A stretch of 64,000 nt of DNA, taken from positions 124,001 to 188,000 of the forward strand of contig NZ_JAALGD010000006.1 of assembly GCF_011059135.1 (NCBI RefSeq), written 5' to 3'. Source of the stretch: Brevibacillus sp. SYP-B805. Its GTDB lineage: Bacteria > Bacillota > Bacilli > Brevibacillales > Brevibacillaceae. The notes below the pieces were generated by a model. The model saw nothing but the letters and a program-made list of their open reading frames with translations, made no database searches and was not told the origin of the DNA. Made by a program: the position numbers and the translations under genes. The stretch's first letter is position 1. Every line of letters starts with the position of its first letter. Positions 25,736 through 34,548 of the stretch are shown one piece after another.

Positions 25736-26755
25736 ATGACCGCGATTCAGATGGTACGAGTAACGCAGCTTAGGGAGCACGAATTGCAGGAAAAATTATC
25801 GCCCTGGATGTGCGAGGCGCGTTGGAGAAGTTGGTTTGATAACGTGGCACGCGACGGGATACTCTACCCGATTTATGCTCTCCCTGATGGACGCGTGTTC
25901 AACGGAAAGCACCGGTTTCGTGCCGCACGCGAACTTGGCCTCGCGGAGATTGCCGTTATTTATGAAGACCTAACGGACGAACAAGTAACTGCCCGGATTA
26001 TCGCCGACAAGCTCGAACACGACACACTGACGATCGGGCAGCGGGTGTGTATCGAGATTAACCGGGCGGAGGCCGAGGGGTTGTTTGAGGAGGCAGAATT
26101 GCGAATGAAAGCGGGAATACCCACCGACCCTACGAACCCAGGTTCGGAGGGTAGGAAGGAGACACGAGAGATTATTGCTGCCAGACTAGGAATCTCTGTC
26201 AAACCCGTCCAACAGGCAATCACCATCAAACGCAAACGCCCCGACCTTTATCAACGCCTCTTCAACGGCTACGACGAAAACGGCAAGGAGGTGAAAATCG
26301 GCACCGTTTACGCGCAAATGAAACGCGACGAGGCGATTGCTAACGGTGAATCTACGCAAAAACCACGAGAAGACCTACGAAAGTTAGCGGAAGAAGCCGC
26401 GGAAATAGCGCAGAAACGCGCAGACACCGCGCCGCCAGTCGACGATTCCGAAAGTAGCTTGACTCCCGCGAACATTATCCGGCACAAGGTCAAGCACGAA
26501 ATGCCCACGTTCGTTCGCCATCTCGCGTTTGATTACGAGTTACTCGATCAGTCCGACGACGAAACCGTTTCTGCATACATGGGCCAGGTGAAGTTGTTGG
26601 TCGAGTGCGGACTGCGGTTGTTAGAACGCTACGAGATGCGAGAAGCCGAGCGCGCAATATATGCCGCGTCACTACAGATGTTTGAGCACTCCAAATCGGA
26701 GGAAAGCATCAGAAAAGTCGAAATGATGGAGGAGGAATACGACGATGAGAAATAG
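25736..26755 (+). CDS. ParB/Srx-fold domain protein
   Basis: 339 aa. ParB-type nuclease/CTPase domain at the N-terminus: ARWRSWFDNVARDGILYPIYALPDGRVFNGKHRFRAARELG is the region, with the GKHRFRAA box near residues 57-64. A KorB-like HTH follows (EIIAARLGISVKPVQQA). The C-terminal 120 residues are charged and helical. Probably DNA binding or segregation. ATG 25736 has GGAGGT 7 nt upstream. Confidence 0.75.
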   Translation: MTAIQMVRVTQLREHELQEKLSPWMCEARWRSWFDNVARDGILYPIYALPDGRVFNGKHRFRAARELGLAEIAVIYEDLTDEQVTARIIADKLEHDTLTIGQRVCIEINRAEAEGLFEEAELRMKAGIPTDPTNPGSEGRKETREIIAARLGISVKPVQQAITIKRKRPDLYQRLFNGYDENGKEVKIGTVYAQMKRDEAIANGESTQKPREDLRKLAEEAAEIAQKRADTAPPVDDSESSLTPANIIRHKVKHEMPTFVRHLAFDYELLDQSDDETVSAYMGQVKLLVECGLRLLERYEMREAERAIYAASLQMFEHSKSEESIRKVEMMEEEYDDEK

Positions 26756-27614
26756 GCTGAATGTTGGTAAAACGGTTTACAAACGCTACAAAGTACGGGT
26801 AGAAAGCGACAAACGGAAGTCTCAGGCATTAATCGCGGAGGAGCGCGCTGCCGACTTAGTGCTTCATTCGTCGTACGTGACCACCCCGATTTACGAAAGT
26901 GGCGTTGTTGGTAAGGGCGAGCATGCAAGATTGATTAAGTTATTTACGGCGAATCTTGCGGCCCAGGAGTACGCACATGCCATCGGGAAACTGTACGAGT
27001 TTGACTTGCGCAACGCACATAACCGGGCGGCGGCTGTTGTCGAGTACGCGCTGCGGAACTTCCCTGGTGTTCGTGCTCTTCTTCAACAAAAGGGAAAGAA
27101 AGATGTGGACCTTTACTTCGCGTTCAAGGACGCGTCCCTGACAGAAAGCGCGCTTTGTGCGTTTATCGCCGGTATAGACATGCGTGATGACACCCGAATC
27201 GCCACGGAAGTAGCGCTAGTACAACGGTTCAGCAGAGAAAATAAACGATTTGACGCGACAATGAAGGCGCTTGGTGTCGATGTTCGTGATCCACTGGCGA
27301 TTAAGCAAGCGGGTGAGTTCGTAAATTTCCGTGATTATATCATCGAAGCGTGGAGAGATGTTCCGTACTTTCAGCGTAGAGAGCCGTTTATCACGGAACT
27401 AATCGACCAAGCGGATCGCGTCTCGTATGACGTTAGCGATGGATTGATTAAGCCGTCACTCCGAGAGAAGCATAAGGACGACAACGCGCTTGAGCTGAAA
27501 CGTGCAGCTACCCGAGAGTTCTCTGAAGGTTTCATCGCGCACTTAATCAATACGTTAGGGTTGGATTTCCACAAGATTGCCGAAAAGGTTGAACGGTACG
27601 AGGCACTTCACTAA
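26745..27614 (+). CDS. Phage protein of unknown function
   Basis: 289 aa soluble, mostly helical, basic N-terminus (YKRYKVRVESDKRKS). No recognised domain. Overlaps the ParB-like gene by 11 nt, so the two are probably co-translated and may act together. Confidence 0.75.
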   Translation: MRNRLNVGKTVYKRYKVRVESDKRKSQALIAEERAADLVLHSSYVTTPIYESGVVGKGEHARLIKLFTANLAAQEYAHAIGKLYEFDLRNAHNRAAAVVEYALRNFPGVRALLQQKGKKDVDLYFAFKDASLTESALCAFIAGIDMRDDTRIATEVALVQRFSRENKRFDATMKALGVDVRDPLAIKQAGEFVNFRDYIIEAWRDVPYFQRREPFITELIDQADRVSYDVSDGLIKPSLREKHKDDNALELKRAATREFSEGFIAHLINTLGLDFHKIAEKVERYEALH

Positions 27615-27632
27615 CGAAAGGAGCCGATCCCA

Positions 27633-27731
27633 ATGCGCATTCTCACCGGAACCTGGCGTCGCCTCACCCCGCGCACCAAATTGCGGCTACTCCACGCCTG
27701 GGCTTCGCAAACACATCGCCAGACGCGCTAG
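27633..27731 (+). CDS. Very small basic phage peptide
   Basis: 32 aa, strongly basic (WRRLTPRTKLRLLHAW). AAAGGAG 9 nt before ATG. Too short for homology; supported by position and ribosome site only. Confidence 0.45.
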   Translation: MRILTGTWRRLTPRTKLRLLHAWASQTHRQTR

Positions 27732-27849
27732 AACCGCCCTATAAGCCGCGTTTGCCTCGCGGGTATATTACGTGTACCCTCACGTAAACCAAACGCTCTA
27801 CGCGGCGTATAGACGGTCTCAGACGATAACTATACGAGGAGGTAACGAA

Positions 27850-28233
27850 ATGACCAACGGTAACCTAACGCTAGACGAACTGTACGCGGCTGCGAACGAA
27901 ATGTGCCGTAAACATTGGGGCGTGGATTATACGGGCACGATTCGACTTATGCCCGGACGCTGGCGTCGTCGGATGGCATACTACGTGTGGTCGGACAGGA
28001 CGGGGCTCCGTGAGATACGCTTCAACTCGTACATGAACAAACAGTTATCGCGTGAACAAGTTCTCGGTAACCTTCTGCACGAACTAGTCCACTGGCGGCT
28101 GCATTCGCTCGGTATTCCGAGTAGCGATTGCGACCCGGAGTTTGTTCGTGAATGCATCCATGTGGGCGCCCCGTTAAGTCAGTCGAAGGCGGCGCAACAT
28201 GCCGCGAAACTTTACGGAGGTGTTGCGAAATGA
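27850..28233 (+). CDS. SprT-like zinc metallopeptidase-fold protein
   Basis: 127 aa. Zincin motif LLHELVHWRLH in an SprT-like context (IRFNSYMNK before it). SprT-like proteins act in DNA-protein crosslink repair in eukaryotes; the phage role is unknown. GAGGAGG precedes ATG 27850; the frame is open upstream to 27772. Confidence 0.8.
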   Translation: MTNGNLTLDELYAAANEMCRKHWGVDYTGTIRLMPGRWRRRMAYYVWSDRTGLREIRFNSYMNKQLSREQVLGNLLHELVHWRLHSLGIPSSDCDPEFVRECIHVGAPLSQSKAAQHAAKLYGGVAK

Positions 28234-28547
28234 CAACGAAACCGCCGATCATCTGCGGTCGCCCTTACGTTCTGTTTGATCCGGAACAGACGGCGGAGAT
28301 AAAGCGGGTGGAGCGGAGAGACGATTTGCGTTTACGGATTTTGAACGGGATTAACGAGTCTCTTGCGGCAATTGACGAATATGTTGCGGAATTTTCATCA
28401 ACGCCGGGATTACAGAATACCATCGAACTTGCCGCGCGGAAACTTCTTCACGTATCCGGCACAGTATTTTACGAAGATTTAGACGCGTATTACGAAGATG
28501 ACGAATTGAAAACGGTAGAATGGCGTGGGGAGGTTGAGACGATATGA
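28230..28547 (+). CDS. Phage protein of unknown function
   Basis: 105 aa acidic protein, ATGA-coupled to the SprT-like gene, GGAGG 9 nt upstream. No recognised domain. Confidence 0.65.
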   Translation: MTTKPPIICGRPYVLFDPEQTAEIKRVERRDDLRLRILNGINESLAAIDEYVAEFSSTPGLQNTIELAARKLLHVSGTVFYEDLDAYYEDDELKTVEWRGEVETI

Positions 28548-28981
28548 CGCGAGAAGATCGGCCGACGCCGGAGGTGATCGCCGCGATCCGCGAGCGCGCC
28601 GAGAGGGCAACGCCGGGGCCGTGGCGGTGGAGTAATGCGAAGGTATTAAACGGTAAGTACGATTTCGTTCCGCAGGGGTCATATCTCGCAGACACGCTAA
28701 TAATGTTCGGGGATACCTACGAAAACGGCGAACACGACGCTGAATTCATCGCCCACGCCCGCACGGACATTCCGCGATTGCTTGACGCGTTGGAGGCGGC
28801 GTATGAACGCGAGCGCAAGTTGATCGATGCGTTGCGTTGGTATGCGAAAACGGACAACTGGACCGAAGGGCGTTTGACGCGAATTGAGTATCCCGAAATA
28901 GTAGTTTCGGTCGCAGAAGAAGATGGCGGCCAACGCGCCAGCGCTACGTTAAAAGAACTCGGAATCGAAAAAGGATGGTGA
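28544..28981 (+). CDS. Phage protein with ATPGPW / EFIAHART motifs
   Basis: 145 aa, ATGA overlap with the previous gene. RATPGPWRW and AEFIAHARTDIPRLLDALE are a recurring motif pair in small phage proteins of unknown function. The tail is less conserved. Confidence 0.7.
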   Translation: MTREDRPTPEVIAAIRERAERATPGPWRWSNAKVLNGKYDFVPQGSYLADTLIMFGDTYENGEHDAEFIAHARTDIPRLLDALEAAYERERKLIDALRWYAKTDNWTEGRLTRIEYPEIVVSVAEEDGGQRASATLKELGIEKGW

Positions 28982-28987
28982 TGTGCA

Positions 28988-29329
28988 ATGACCACGGACA
29001 AAATCACGGAATACCTCGAACAAATGGCGGTCAAACTCGGGGTCGCGGCGGAACACGTTTATGGCGTGCTCGTGCGGCAGCAGTTAGCGGAAGGGGTCGT
29101 TGCGATCTTGGTGGCTTTTGTATTCGCCGCTCTAGCGATTTGGCTGATCCGATTGGCATTTCGCTATTTTGACGAATGGGATGATCTTCGAATAGTTGTT
29201 CTGGCAGTTATTGTAGTTTGCTTCGGTACCGTACTTACCGCAGGTGGCTCGGGGATTCTTCACGTGGTCAACCCCGAATACTACGCGATCCGCGAAATCA
29301 TGGAAACGATCAGAGGTGTCGTGAAATGA
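28988..29329 (+). CDS. Small two-helix membrane protein
   Basis: 113 aa with two membrane helices (about 33-56 and 67-92) and short cytoplasmic ends. Unknown role; the position among early genes argues against a holin. Confidence 0.65.
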   Translation: MTTDKITEYLEQMAVKLGVAAEHVYGVLVRQQLAEGVVAILVAFVFAALAIWLIRLAFRYFDEWDDLRIVVLAVIVVCFGTVLTAGGSGILHVVNPEYYAIREIMETIRGVVK

Positions 29330-29826
29330 CCGATTTCATGCTCGATTGTCCCAAAAGTGGTGAACCCTGTTATTGTACGAAAGAATGTTCGGCGATAGCG
29401 TCTCGTCGCATTGATAAGCGTGATCTCCTTCACGATTTATCAATATGCAACGCGGCAACTCCGGGTCCTCTCAATACAGATGGATACGAAGTGTTTACGG
29501 AGTATGTAGATACGACGTTGGACGATGCGTTAATTGCGCGTTTTAAGTCCGATGATGACGCAATCTTTTTCGCCGAAGCCCGCACCGGATGGCCTCACGC
29601 GATTGAGAGGGCTCTGAAAGCCGAGAATGAACGGGATCTCGCGTTTAATATGTACGTGGTGGCTGACGAGAACTGCAAGCGCTTGGAGTCGGAAGTCGAT
29701 CGGTTGCGCGGGGTTCTCGAATACTTTGCGGTCAGCCCGATATTTCGCTTCGTGGAATCCCCGCATTCCTTGCGTCAAATGGCGCAAATGGCGTTGAGAA
29801 AGGAGGCAACCGCCGATGACCAATGA
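29326..29826 (+). CDS. Phage protein with N-terminal cysteine motif
   Basis: 166 aa. Begins with CPKSGEPCYCTKEC, a four-Cys cluster shared with the 29-residue protein at 44331, then AATPGPL and a coiled-coil (about 95-135). ATGA coupled to the membrane protein. Function unknown; the Cys cluster may bind zinc. Confidence 0.65.
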   Translation: MTDFMLDCPKSGEPCYCTKECSAIASRRIDKRDLLHDLSICNAATPGPLNTDGYEVFTEYVDTTLDDALIARFKSDDDAIFFAEARTGWPHAIERALKAENERDLAFNMYVVADENCKRLESEVDRLRGVLEYFAVSPIFRFVESPHSLRQMAQMALRKEATADDQ

Positions 29827-30121
29827 GAACACGCAGTATTGGAAGCGTGTAGTCGCGTATTTCGACCGCGTGGAGAAAGGCGAGGAGCGTCCGACTTATG
29901 ACGAATTGGTCCGGCGCGCAAAGAGAACCGCACGGCACGGTCAAGCGGCGAACGACCGCGTGGCCGAGTTGGAAGCGGAGAACTCGCGGTTGCAATCGGA
30001 AATTCAAACGATAACGCACGTCATTTACTCGGAGGATGCCGAGAAAGAACGGTTGCGTGCGGAAATTTATAGGCTTCACGCCATCATCGAAAAGGGGGCG
30101 AGAAAGGGTGCCGAAAGCTAA
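29816..30121 (+). CDS. Small coiled-coil phage protein
   Basis: 101 aa with a leucine-heptad coiled-coil (about 47-95), 11-nt overlap with the previous gene. Unknown. Confidence 0.6.
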   Translation: MTNENTQYWKRVVAYFDRVEKGEERPTYDELVRRAKRTARHGQAANDRVAELEAENSRLQSEIQTITHVIYSEDAEKERLRAEIYRLHAIIEKGARKGAES

Positions 30122-30503
30122 ACGTAACCTCCCGCCCGCCAAAGCGTGGCGCGAACGGGAGGTGGCGGACTGGAACACGACGACCTTCTGCGCGTACCTG
30201 TCCGACCGCCACGCGGAACTCTACGGCATCCCGTACGTGCCGGGCCGGGGCGGTTGGCGGGCCGAGCAAGGCATGATTAAACGGGAGATCACCGAGCACG
30301 GTCCGGAAGTGGTCAAACGGTTTATTGACGAGTGTTTCCGCGAGTATAAGCCAAAGCGCGAGTATCCCGGTCTTAACTTCACGTTCATGTACACGTATAT
30401 GAGGGCGCGGGTGCTGCCGAAAGTGCTGGCGGAGGCGCGTGTGAATCGGGGCGACGATGTAAGGCATGAGATGACGGCGGAAGAATTGGCTGATTGGCTA
30501 TAG
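30108..30503 (+). CDS. Phage protein of unknown function
   Basis: 131 aa, basic N-terminus. KFR-type motifs PGRGGWRAEQGMIKREI and FIDECFREYKP. GTG 30108 is the most credible start (overlapping the previous gene by 14 nt). A replication-accessory role is possible from position before the loader, not shown. Confidence 0.6.
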   Translation: MPKAKRNLPPAKAWREREVADWNTTTFCAYLSDRHAELYGIPYVPGRGGWRAEQGMIKREITEHGPEVVKRFIDECFREYKPKREYPGLNFTFMYTYMRARVLPKVLAEARVNRGDDVRHEMTAEELADWL

Positions 30504-30522
30504 AACGAAAGGAGCGATAAGA

Positions 30523-30966
30523 ATGCGTGAAATCAAGTTTCGGGCGTGGGACGAGGAAAAGAAACGAATGTTTGATGGTGACGCAATCGAAGAACATGAC
30601 CTGATCACTGGACTGTCTTACGGGAAGCTGTTTGTCGCTACAGAAGACCCGGACTGGCGCGAGATGACGGTCATGCAATTCACCGGCCTCCACGACAAGA
30701 ACGGTCGGGAGATTTATGAGGGGGATCTTGTAAGGAATCATCGAAGGGTCTCCGTCTACGGTGATGAGATATTAAAGGTGATATATCAAGAAGCAGTAAT
30801 TACTGAATCACCAGACGGCGTTCGTTGGACCTCAGAGAAGCCAGGATTTCGATTTATACGGATAGGTAAAGGGATGATAACTGCTTTTGTTCCTCATGAA
30901 GATTTAGAAGTCATCGGCAACATCTACGAGAACCCGGAGCTGCTTCAATCCGAAAAGCGCGTGTGA
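30523..30966 (+). CDS. YopX family protein
   Basis: 147 aa. Signature start MREIKFRAWDEEKKRM, MQFTGLHDKNGREIYEGDLV and IGNIYENPELL. Very common in Firmicutes phages, function unknown. AAAGGAG upstream of ATG 30523. Confidence 0.9.
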   Translation: MREIKFRAWDEEKKRMFDGDAIEEHDLITGLSYGKLFVATEDPDWREMTVMQFTGLHDKNGREIYEGDLVRNHRRVSVYGDEILKVIYQEAVITESPDGVRWTSEKPGFRFIRIGKGMITAFVPHEDLEVIGNIYENPELLQSEKRV

Positions 30967-31009
30967 TTTTCCCTTTCTGATGTACATTACCTTTCGGAGG
31001 TGATCGCGC

Positions 31010-31804
31010 TTGACGCAAAGCACTAACGCAAGTGCATGTATCCTTCGCGGCCCGTGTAAAACAGCGGATGACCCTGCGATATGCACCCGCCTTTGCCCGC
31101 ACTTCATCGCCCTCCACGGGGCGTCCGGCGCAGGTGGTAGAGTGAGTGCCGCGAACATCCCGTCCGACTACCGCCATGTAACGGTAGCCACCTCGGTCGC
31201 GCGCCGGGATCAAGCGGCAGCCTACGCGATCGTGGACCGGTATATCGCGACGTTCGACCGCCAGTTTGAACCGGACGCGGGCGGACCAGAAGCCGCCGAC
31301 AGGCGGATTAAGTCGCTATACCTCTATTCGCGCGAGCCTGGTACCGGCAAGACGACGACGGCCGCCGCGATTGCCAACACGTATCTCATCGCGCACTATA
31401 TCGGCAGATTAAAGCGCGATAGGCAGCCGCTGCAGCGGCCGGTATACTTCCTCGATGTAAACGAGTGGCAGACGTTGTTCAACGCGTTCAATCGGCCGAG
31501 GGTCCCGGACCATATCGCGGAGCCAGCGAGTGATGCGTATTACCGCTCGATGGAACACGCTAAGGCCGCGCCGTTTCTCGTGATGGACGATATAGGCGTC
31601 CGGGACGCGACCGATGCGTTTCGCGGGGACTTACACGCGATAATCAACCATCGGGTGACGAATCGGTTGCCGACCGTTTATACCTCGAACGTGCCAATCG
31701 ATGAGCTCGCGCAAGTGTTTGACGCGCGGCTGGCGGATCGGGTGCGGGACCAATGCGCGGTCGTGACGTTTAAAGGCGAATCGAAAAGAGGGGTTCGAAA
31801 ATGA
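31010..31804 (+). CDS. DnaC/IstB-type ATPase, helicase loader
   Basis: 264 aa AAA+ protein. Walker A EPGTGKTTTA (~109-118), Walker B FLVMDDIG, sensor TVYTSN and an Arg finger region DARLADRV. An N-terminal Cys-rich segment (CILRGPCK...CTRLCPH) may bind zinc. It probably loads the DnaB-type helicase encoded at 32907. TTG 31010 is the start behind GGAGGTGATC. Confidence 0.82.
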   Translation: MTQSTNASACILRGPCKTADDPAICTRLCPHFIALHGASGAGGRVSAANIPSDYRHVTVATSVARRDQAAAYAIVDRYIATFDRQFEPDAGGPEAADRRIKSLYLYSREPGTGKTTTAAAIANTYLIAHYIGRLKRDRQPLQRPVYFLDVNEWQTLFNAFNRPRVPDHIAEPASDAYYRSMEHAKAAPFLVMDDIGVRDATDAFRGDLHAIINHRVTNRLPTVYTSNVPIDELAQVFDARLADRVRDQCAVVTFKGESKRGVRK

Positions 31805-32127
31805 CCGAACAGCAGATCATTGAAACGCTGGCAACGAAGGTGATGGGGTGGGAGAAACGGGACTTGCAAGAGCTGGACTATTGGTATCACGACGGGAAAG
31901 TCATCTGTCGTAGAGGGAACTGGAACCCACTCCAAAACAAAGCCGATGCGTGGATGATTGTGAAAAAGCTGGAACAAGAATTTGATGCTGTTTGCTTGAT
32001 GAAAGAAGGGGAAGAGTGGCGATTTTATGTCGGTAGGTACGATGCTGATGAGTATGAAGCGACAGCACCAACTGCCCAAGAAGCCATCTGCAACGTTGCG
32101 ATAAAGGCGGTGGAGGCTACCGAATGA
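31801..32127 (+). CDS. BC1872-type phage ABA-sandwich protein
   Basis: 108 aa. MGWEKRD, WNPLQNKADAWMIVKKLE and APTAQEAICNVAIKA match small phage 'ABA sandwich' proteins. No function known. ATGA coupled to the loader gene. Confidence 0.75.
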   Translation: MTEQQIIETLATKVMGWEKRDLQELDYWYHDGKVICRRGNWNPLQNKADAWMIVKKLEQEFDAVCLMKEGEEWRFYVGRYDADEYEATAPTAQEAICNVAIKAVEATE

Positions 32128-32252
32128 TACGCGCCATCCTACTACATTACCACGGCTGGCGCATGAGACGCGCCGTTCGCAAGCAAGTCCGGGCCGAAAA
32201 GGAGTTCACGCGCCACTGGATCGAGTGGCACGCGCTGCGCCGTTCGCTTTAA
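32124..32252 (+). CDS. Very small basic phage peptide
   Basis: 42 aa, Arg- and Trp-rich helix; ATGA overlap with the previous gene and GGTGGAGG nearby. Similar in style to the 32-residue peptide at 27633. Unknown. Confidence 0.45.
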   Translation: MIRAILLHYHGWRMRRAVRKQVRAEKEFTRHWIEWHALRRSL

Positions 32253-32408
32253 TTAAACGGAAAACTTGTCAAGCACTTTTTTCACAAAAATCACCACACT
32301 AGACACAATTAAACCGAATCCAACGGAAAAAGACAGAATGTAACGGAATAGAAAAACGAGTTTAGTAAAAATGAAAGGAAAACCCCGTGTTATGATGGAG
32401 GTGGCCGG

Positions 32409-32903
32409 ATGGAGCCGCGCTTCAAGATCGGCGACCGTGTTACCGTCAAAGGCTACGGTAATCGTGTATACGAAGTCCTCGGGTACACGGTCAGTGAATA
32501 TACGGACGCGTCCGGAACGATAACCGAATTGTATTACGATGTGGGACCAGTAGACATTATCGGAGTGTTCGAGGTGATCGAAGCCGCCGAAGAGGACATG
32601 ACGCTCGTTGGGCCGCCCGATCTAAGTGCCGTGTACTTCTTTCCCGAGAAGCCGATCGATTACGTTATTACGTTTACGTTTGCGCCGGAATCGATCATCT
32701 CCGATGCGGACAGGCGAGAGGCGTATATAAACGGAAACGATACGCGAAATGTACGCAGAGACTACGCGAACATGACGCCCGAGGAGCTCATCGAAATGTA
32801 CGCCGATTACATGGCGCTGGACCGCGCGTTTGGTGGCCGGGTGTACAAACGGAGGGCGGACGCGATCATGGCGGAATTACACAAACGGAAGGAGGCGAAA
32901 TAA
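32409..32903 (+). CDS. Phage protein of unknown function
   Basis: 164 aa. An N-terminal KOW/SH3-like barrel (FKIGDRVTVKGYGNRVYEVLG) and a helical C-terminus. GGAGGTGG upstream. Lies 4 nt before the helicase gene. Confidence 0.65.
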   Translation: MEPRFKIGDRVTVKGYGNRVYEVLGYTVSEYTDASGTITELYYDVGPVDIIGVFEVIEAAEEDMTLVGPPDLSAVYFFPEKPIDYVITFTFAPESIISDADRREAYINGNDTRNVRRDYANMTPEELIEMYADYMALDRAFGGRVYKRRADAIMAELHKRKEAK

Positions 32904-32906
32904 ACG

Positions 32907-34253
32907 ATGGCATACGGCGAACAGTTACTCTCGAAAATTATTGACGTGAATGACCCTGCCGCCCTTATCCGGTTCGATATCCGCGAGGAACATTTCGGGA
33001 CCGAGGCCGAGCGCTCCGCTTACCGGTTTATCCGCGAGTATGCGGAGGTGAACGGTGGGCGCGCTCCGGACTATCGGACGGTCGTCGCGGAAGTCAAGGG
33101 GTTCACGTACATGCCGGAAGTGGGCGATAGCGTCGAGTACCTGGCGCGGAAGGTGAAGGAGGGCGCGGGTAAACGGCAGCTTCACGAGTTCCTGACGAGC
33201 CATGAGTTCGGGAAGAAGTTCACGGAAATGTCCCCGGAAGAGTTTTCGGACTGGTTGATTTCGGAAGTCCAAAGCGTTAAAATGAGAACAAGTGTTCGTA
33301 ATCGAGTGGGAACGGACATCAAGCGGGACACGGATGCGTTTCTTGACGAATATCGCAAACGCAAGGAAGGACGTTCGTTCAAGATTTGGCGCTCGAAATT
33401 TCCGACAATCAACCGCGAAATAGGCGGGTACCTTTCCGGCAACATGTATACGTGGTACGGTCGATCTGGCCGCGGCAAGTCCGTATTCACGATGGAGGAG
33501 GCGATAGAGTCCGCGTTCCAGGGCGCAACCGTTCTCGTGTGGGCGATGGAGATGTCGTGGTTCGAATGGCTGGCGCGTGCTTACTCGTCAGTATCTGCTC
33601 GACTCGGTAAGTGCATCGCGAAGATCGACGGAGTGGACTACGAAGCCGGTTTCGAGAACCGGGCGTTGCTGACCGGGAAGCTGCCGGAAGAGTTCGAGAA
33701 AGGCTTCGAAGAATTTCTTGCGGAGTTAAACGAGATGATTCCGGGAAACATCGTTCTGCGTGCGGCCGATCATCCGGATTTCACCTCGCGGCGAGTACGC
33801 GACCTAGAAGCGGATATTCTCGCGACGAAGGCAGACATCGTCGTGATCGACCCGTACTATTACATGCACTACGAGAAGAACACGTCGAAAACAGCGGGCG
33901 GTGATGCGGCAGCAACGTCGATGAAATTACGTGCGCTGGCCGGGAGGACGCAGACGGTCATTCACGGCATCACGCAAGCGGATGAAGTTCGCGATGATAA
34001 AGACGACGAAGGAAACCGGGAATTGCGGCCACCGACTCGCGCAGAACTAAAGAAAAGCAAACAGTTCCTGGAGGATTCCGCGCTCACGCTCGGCATCGAC
34101 ACGCTGGATGGTATCGGTGTTATCCAGTTGAACAAAGGGCGAAACGGCGGCGAGGGAATACGAGTCGAAGTATTATACCTACCAAACTATGGGATTGTTC
34201 GCGAGATAGAAACGGGGGAGGAAGCGGCAAAACAATTCGTTAGCATTTTTTGA
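32907..34253 (+). CDS. DnaB-type replicative DNA helicase
   Basis: 448 aa. An N-terminal DnaB-like helical domain (FDIREEHF, APDYRTVV) and a RecA-fold core with Walker A GRSGRGKS (~185-192), a VLVWAMEM strand and Walker B DIVVIDPYYYMH (~309-320). Unwinds DNA at the phage fork with the loader and primase encoded nearby. The GRSGRGKS P-loop is unusual for DnaB but complete. Confidence 0.85.
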   Translation: MAYGEQLLSKIIDVNDPAALIRFDIREEHFGTEAERSAYRFIREYAEVNGGRAPDYRTVVAEVKGFTYMPEVGDSVEYLARKVKEGAGKRQLHEFLTSHEFGKKFTEMSPEEFSDWLISEVQSVKMRTSVRNRVGTDIKRDTDAFLDEYRKRKEGRSFKIWRSKFPTINREIGGYLSGNMYTWYGRSGRGKSVFTMEEAIESAFQGATVLVWAMEMSWFEWLARAYSSVSARLGKCIAKIDGVDYEAGFENRALLTGKLPEEFEKGFEEFLAELNEMIPGNIVLRAADHPDFTSRRVRDLEADILATKADIVVIDPYYYMHYEKNTSKTAGGDAAATSMKLRALAGRTQTVIHGITQADEVRDDKDDEGNRELRPPTRAELKKSKQFLEDSALTLGIDTLDGIGVIQLNKGRNGGEGIRVEVLYLPNYGIVREIETGEEAAKQFVSIF

Positions 34254-34263
34254 TATTAACCAC

Positions 34264-34317
34264 TTGCGTTCCTAATTGGGAACAGTTACAATGTAGACAA
34301 AGTTCCTTATTAGAAAC
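34264..34317 (+). promoter_or_regulatory. Promoter with two palindromic operators
   Basis: TTGCGT (34264-34269), 17-bp spacer, TACAAT (34287-34292). The spacer holds the near-palindrome GTTCCTAATTGGGAAC (34268-34283) and a second copy GTTCCTTATTAGAAAC lies just downstream (34302-34317). Typical arrangement for a repressor blocking RNA polymerase; drives the small HTH gene and the primase. Confidence 0.7.
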
Positions 34318-34329
34318 TATGGTGAGGTA

Positions 34330-34548
34330 ATGAAGATGTACAAGGATTGTATTGAAGAAGTGCTAACTGCGGCAGAGGTAGACAGGAAGTGGGGAAAATC
34401 ACATGGTACCACTAAGGTGTACTGTCAACGCGGCATCTTCACCGATAAAGAGGCCCGTAAATCCGGCGGTACATGGCTTGTCACCTATAGCGGCGCGGTT
34501 AGAGTCTTCGGCAACCCACCGGAAAGGGGTGACGAATCTGAAAATTGA
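34330..34548 (+). CDS. Small DNA-binding protein (HTH/excisionase-like)
   Basis: 72 aa. LTAAEVDRKWGKSHGTTKVYCQRG followed by ARKSGGTWLVT is the pattern of small HTH_17/MerR-like phage proteins. Expressed from the operator-controlled promoter just upstream; may bind those operators. Confidence 0.7.
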   Translation: MKMYKDCIEEVLTAAEVDRKWGKSHGTTKVYCQRGIFTDKEARKSGGTWLVTYSGAVRVFGNPPERGDESEN

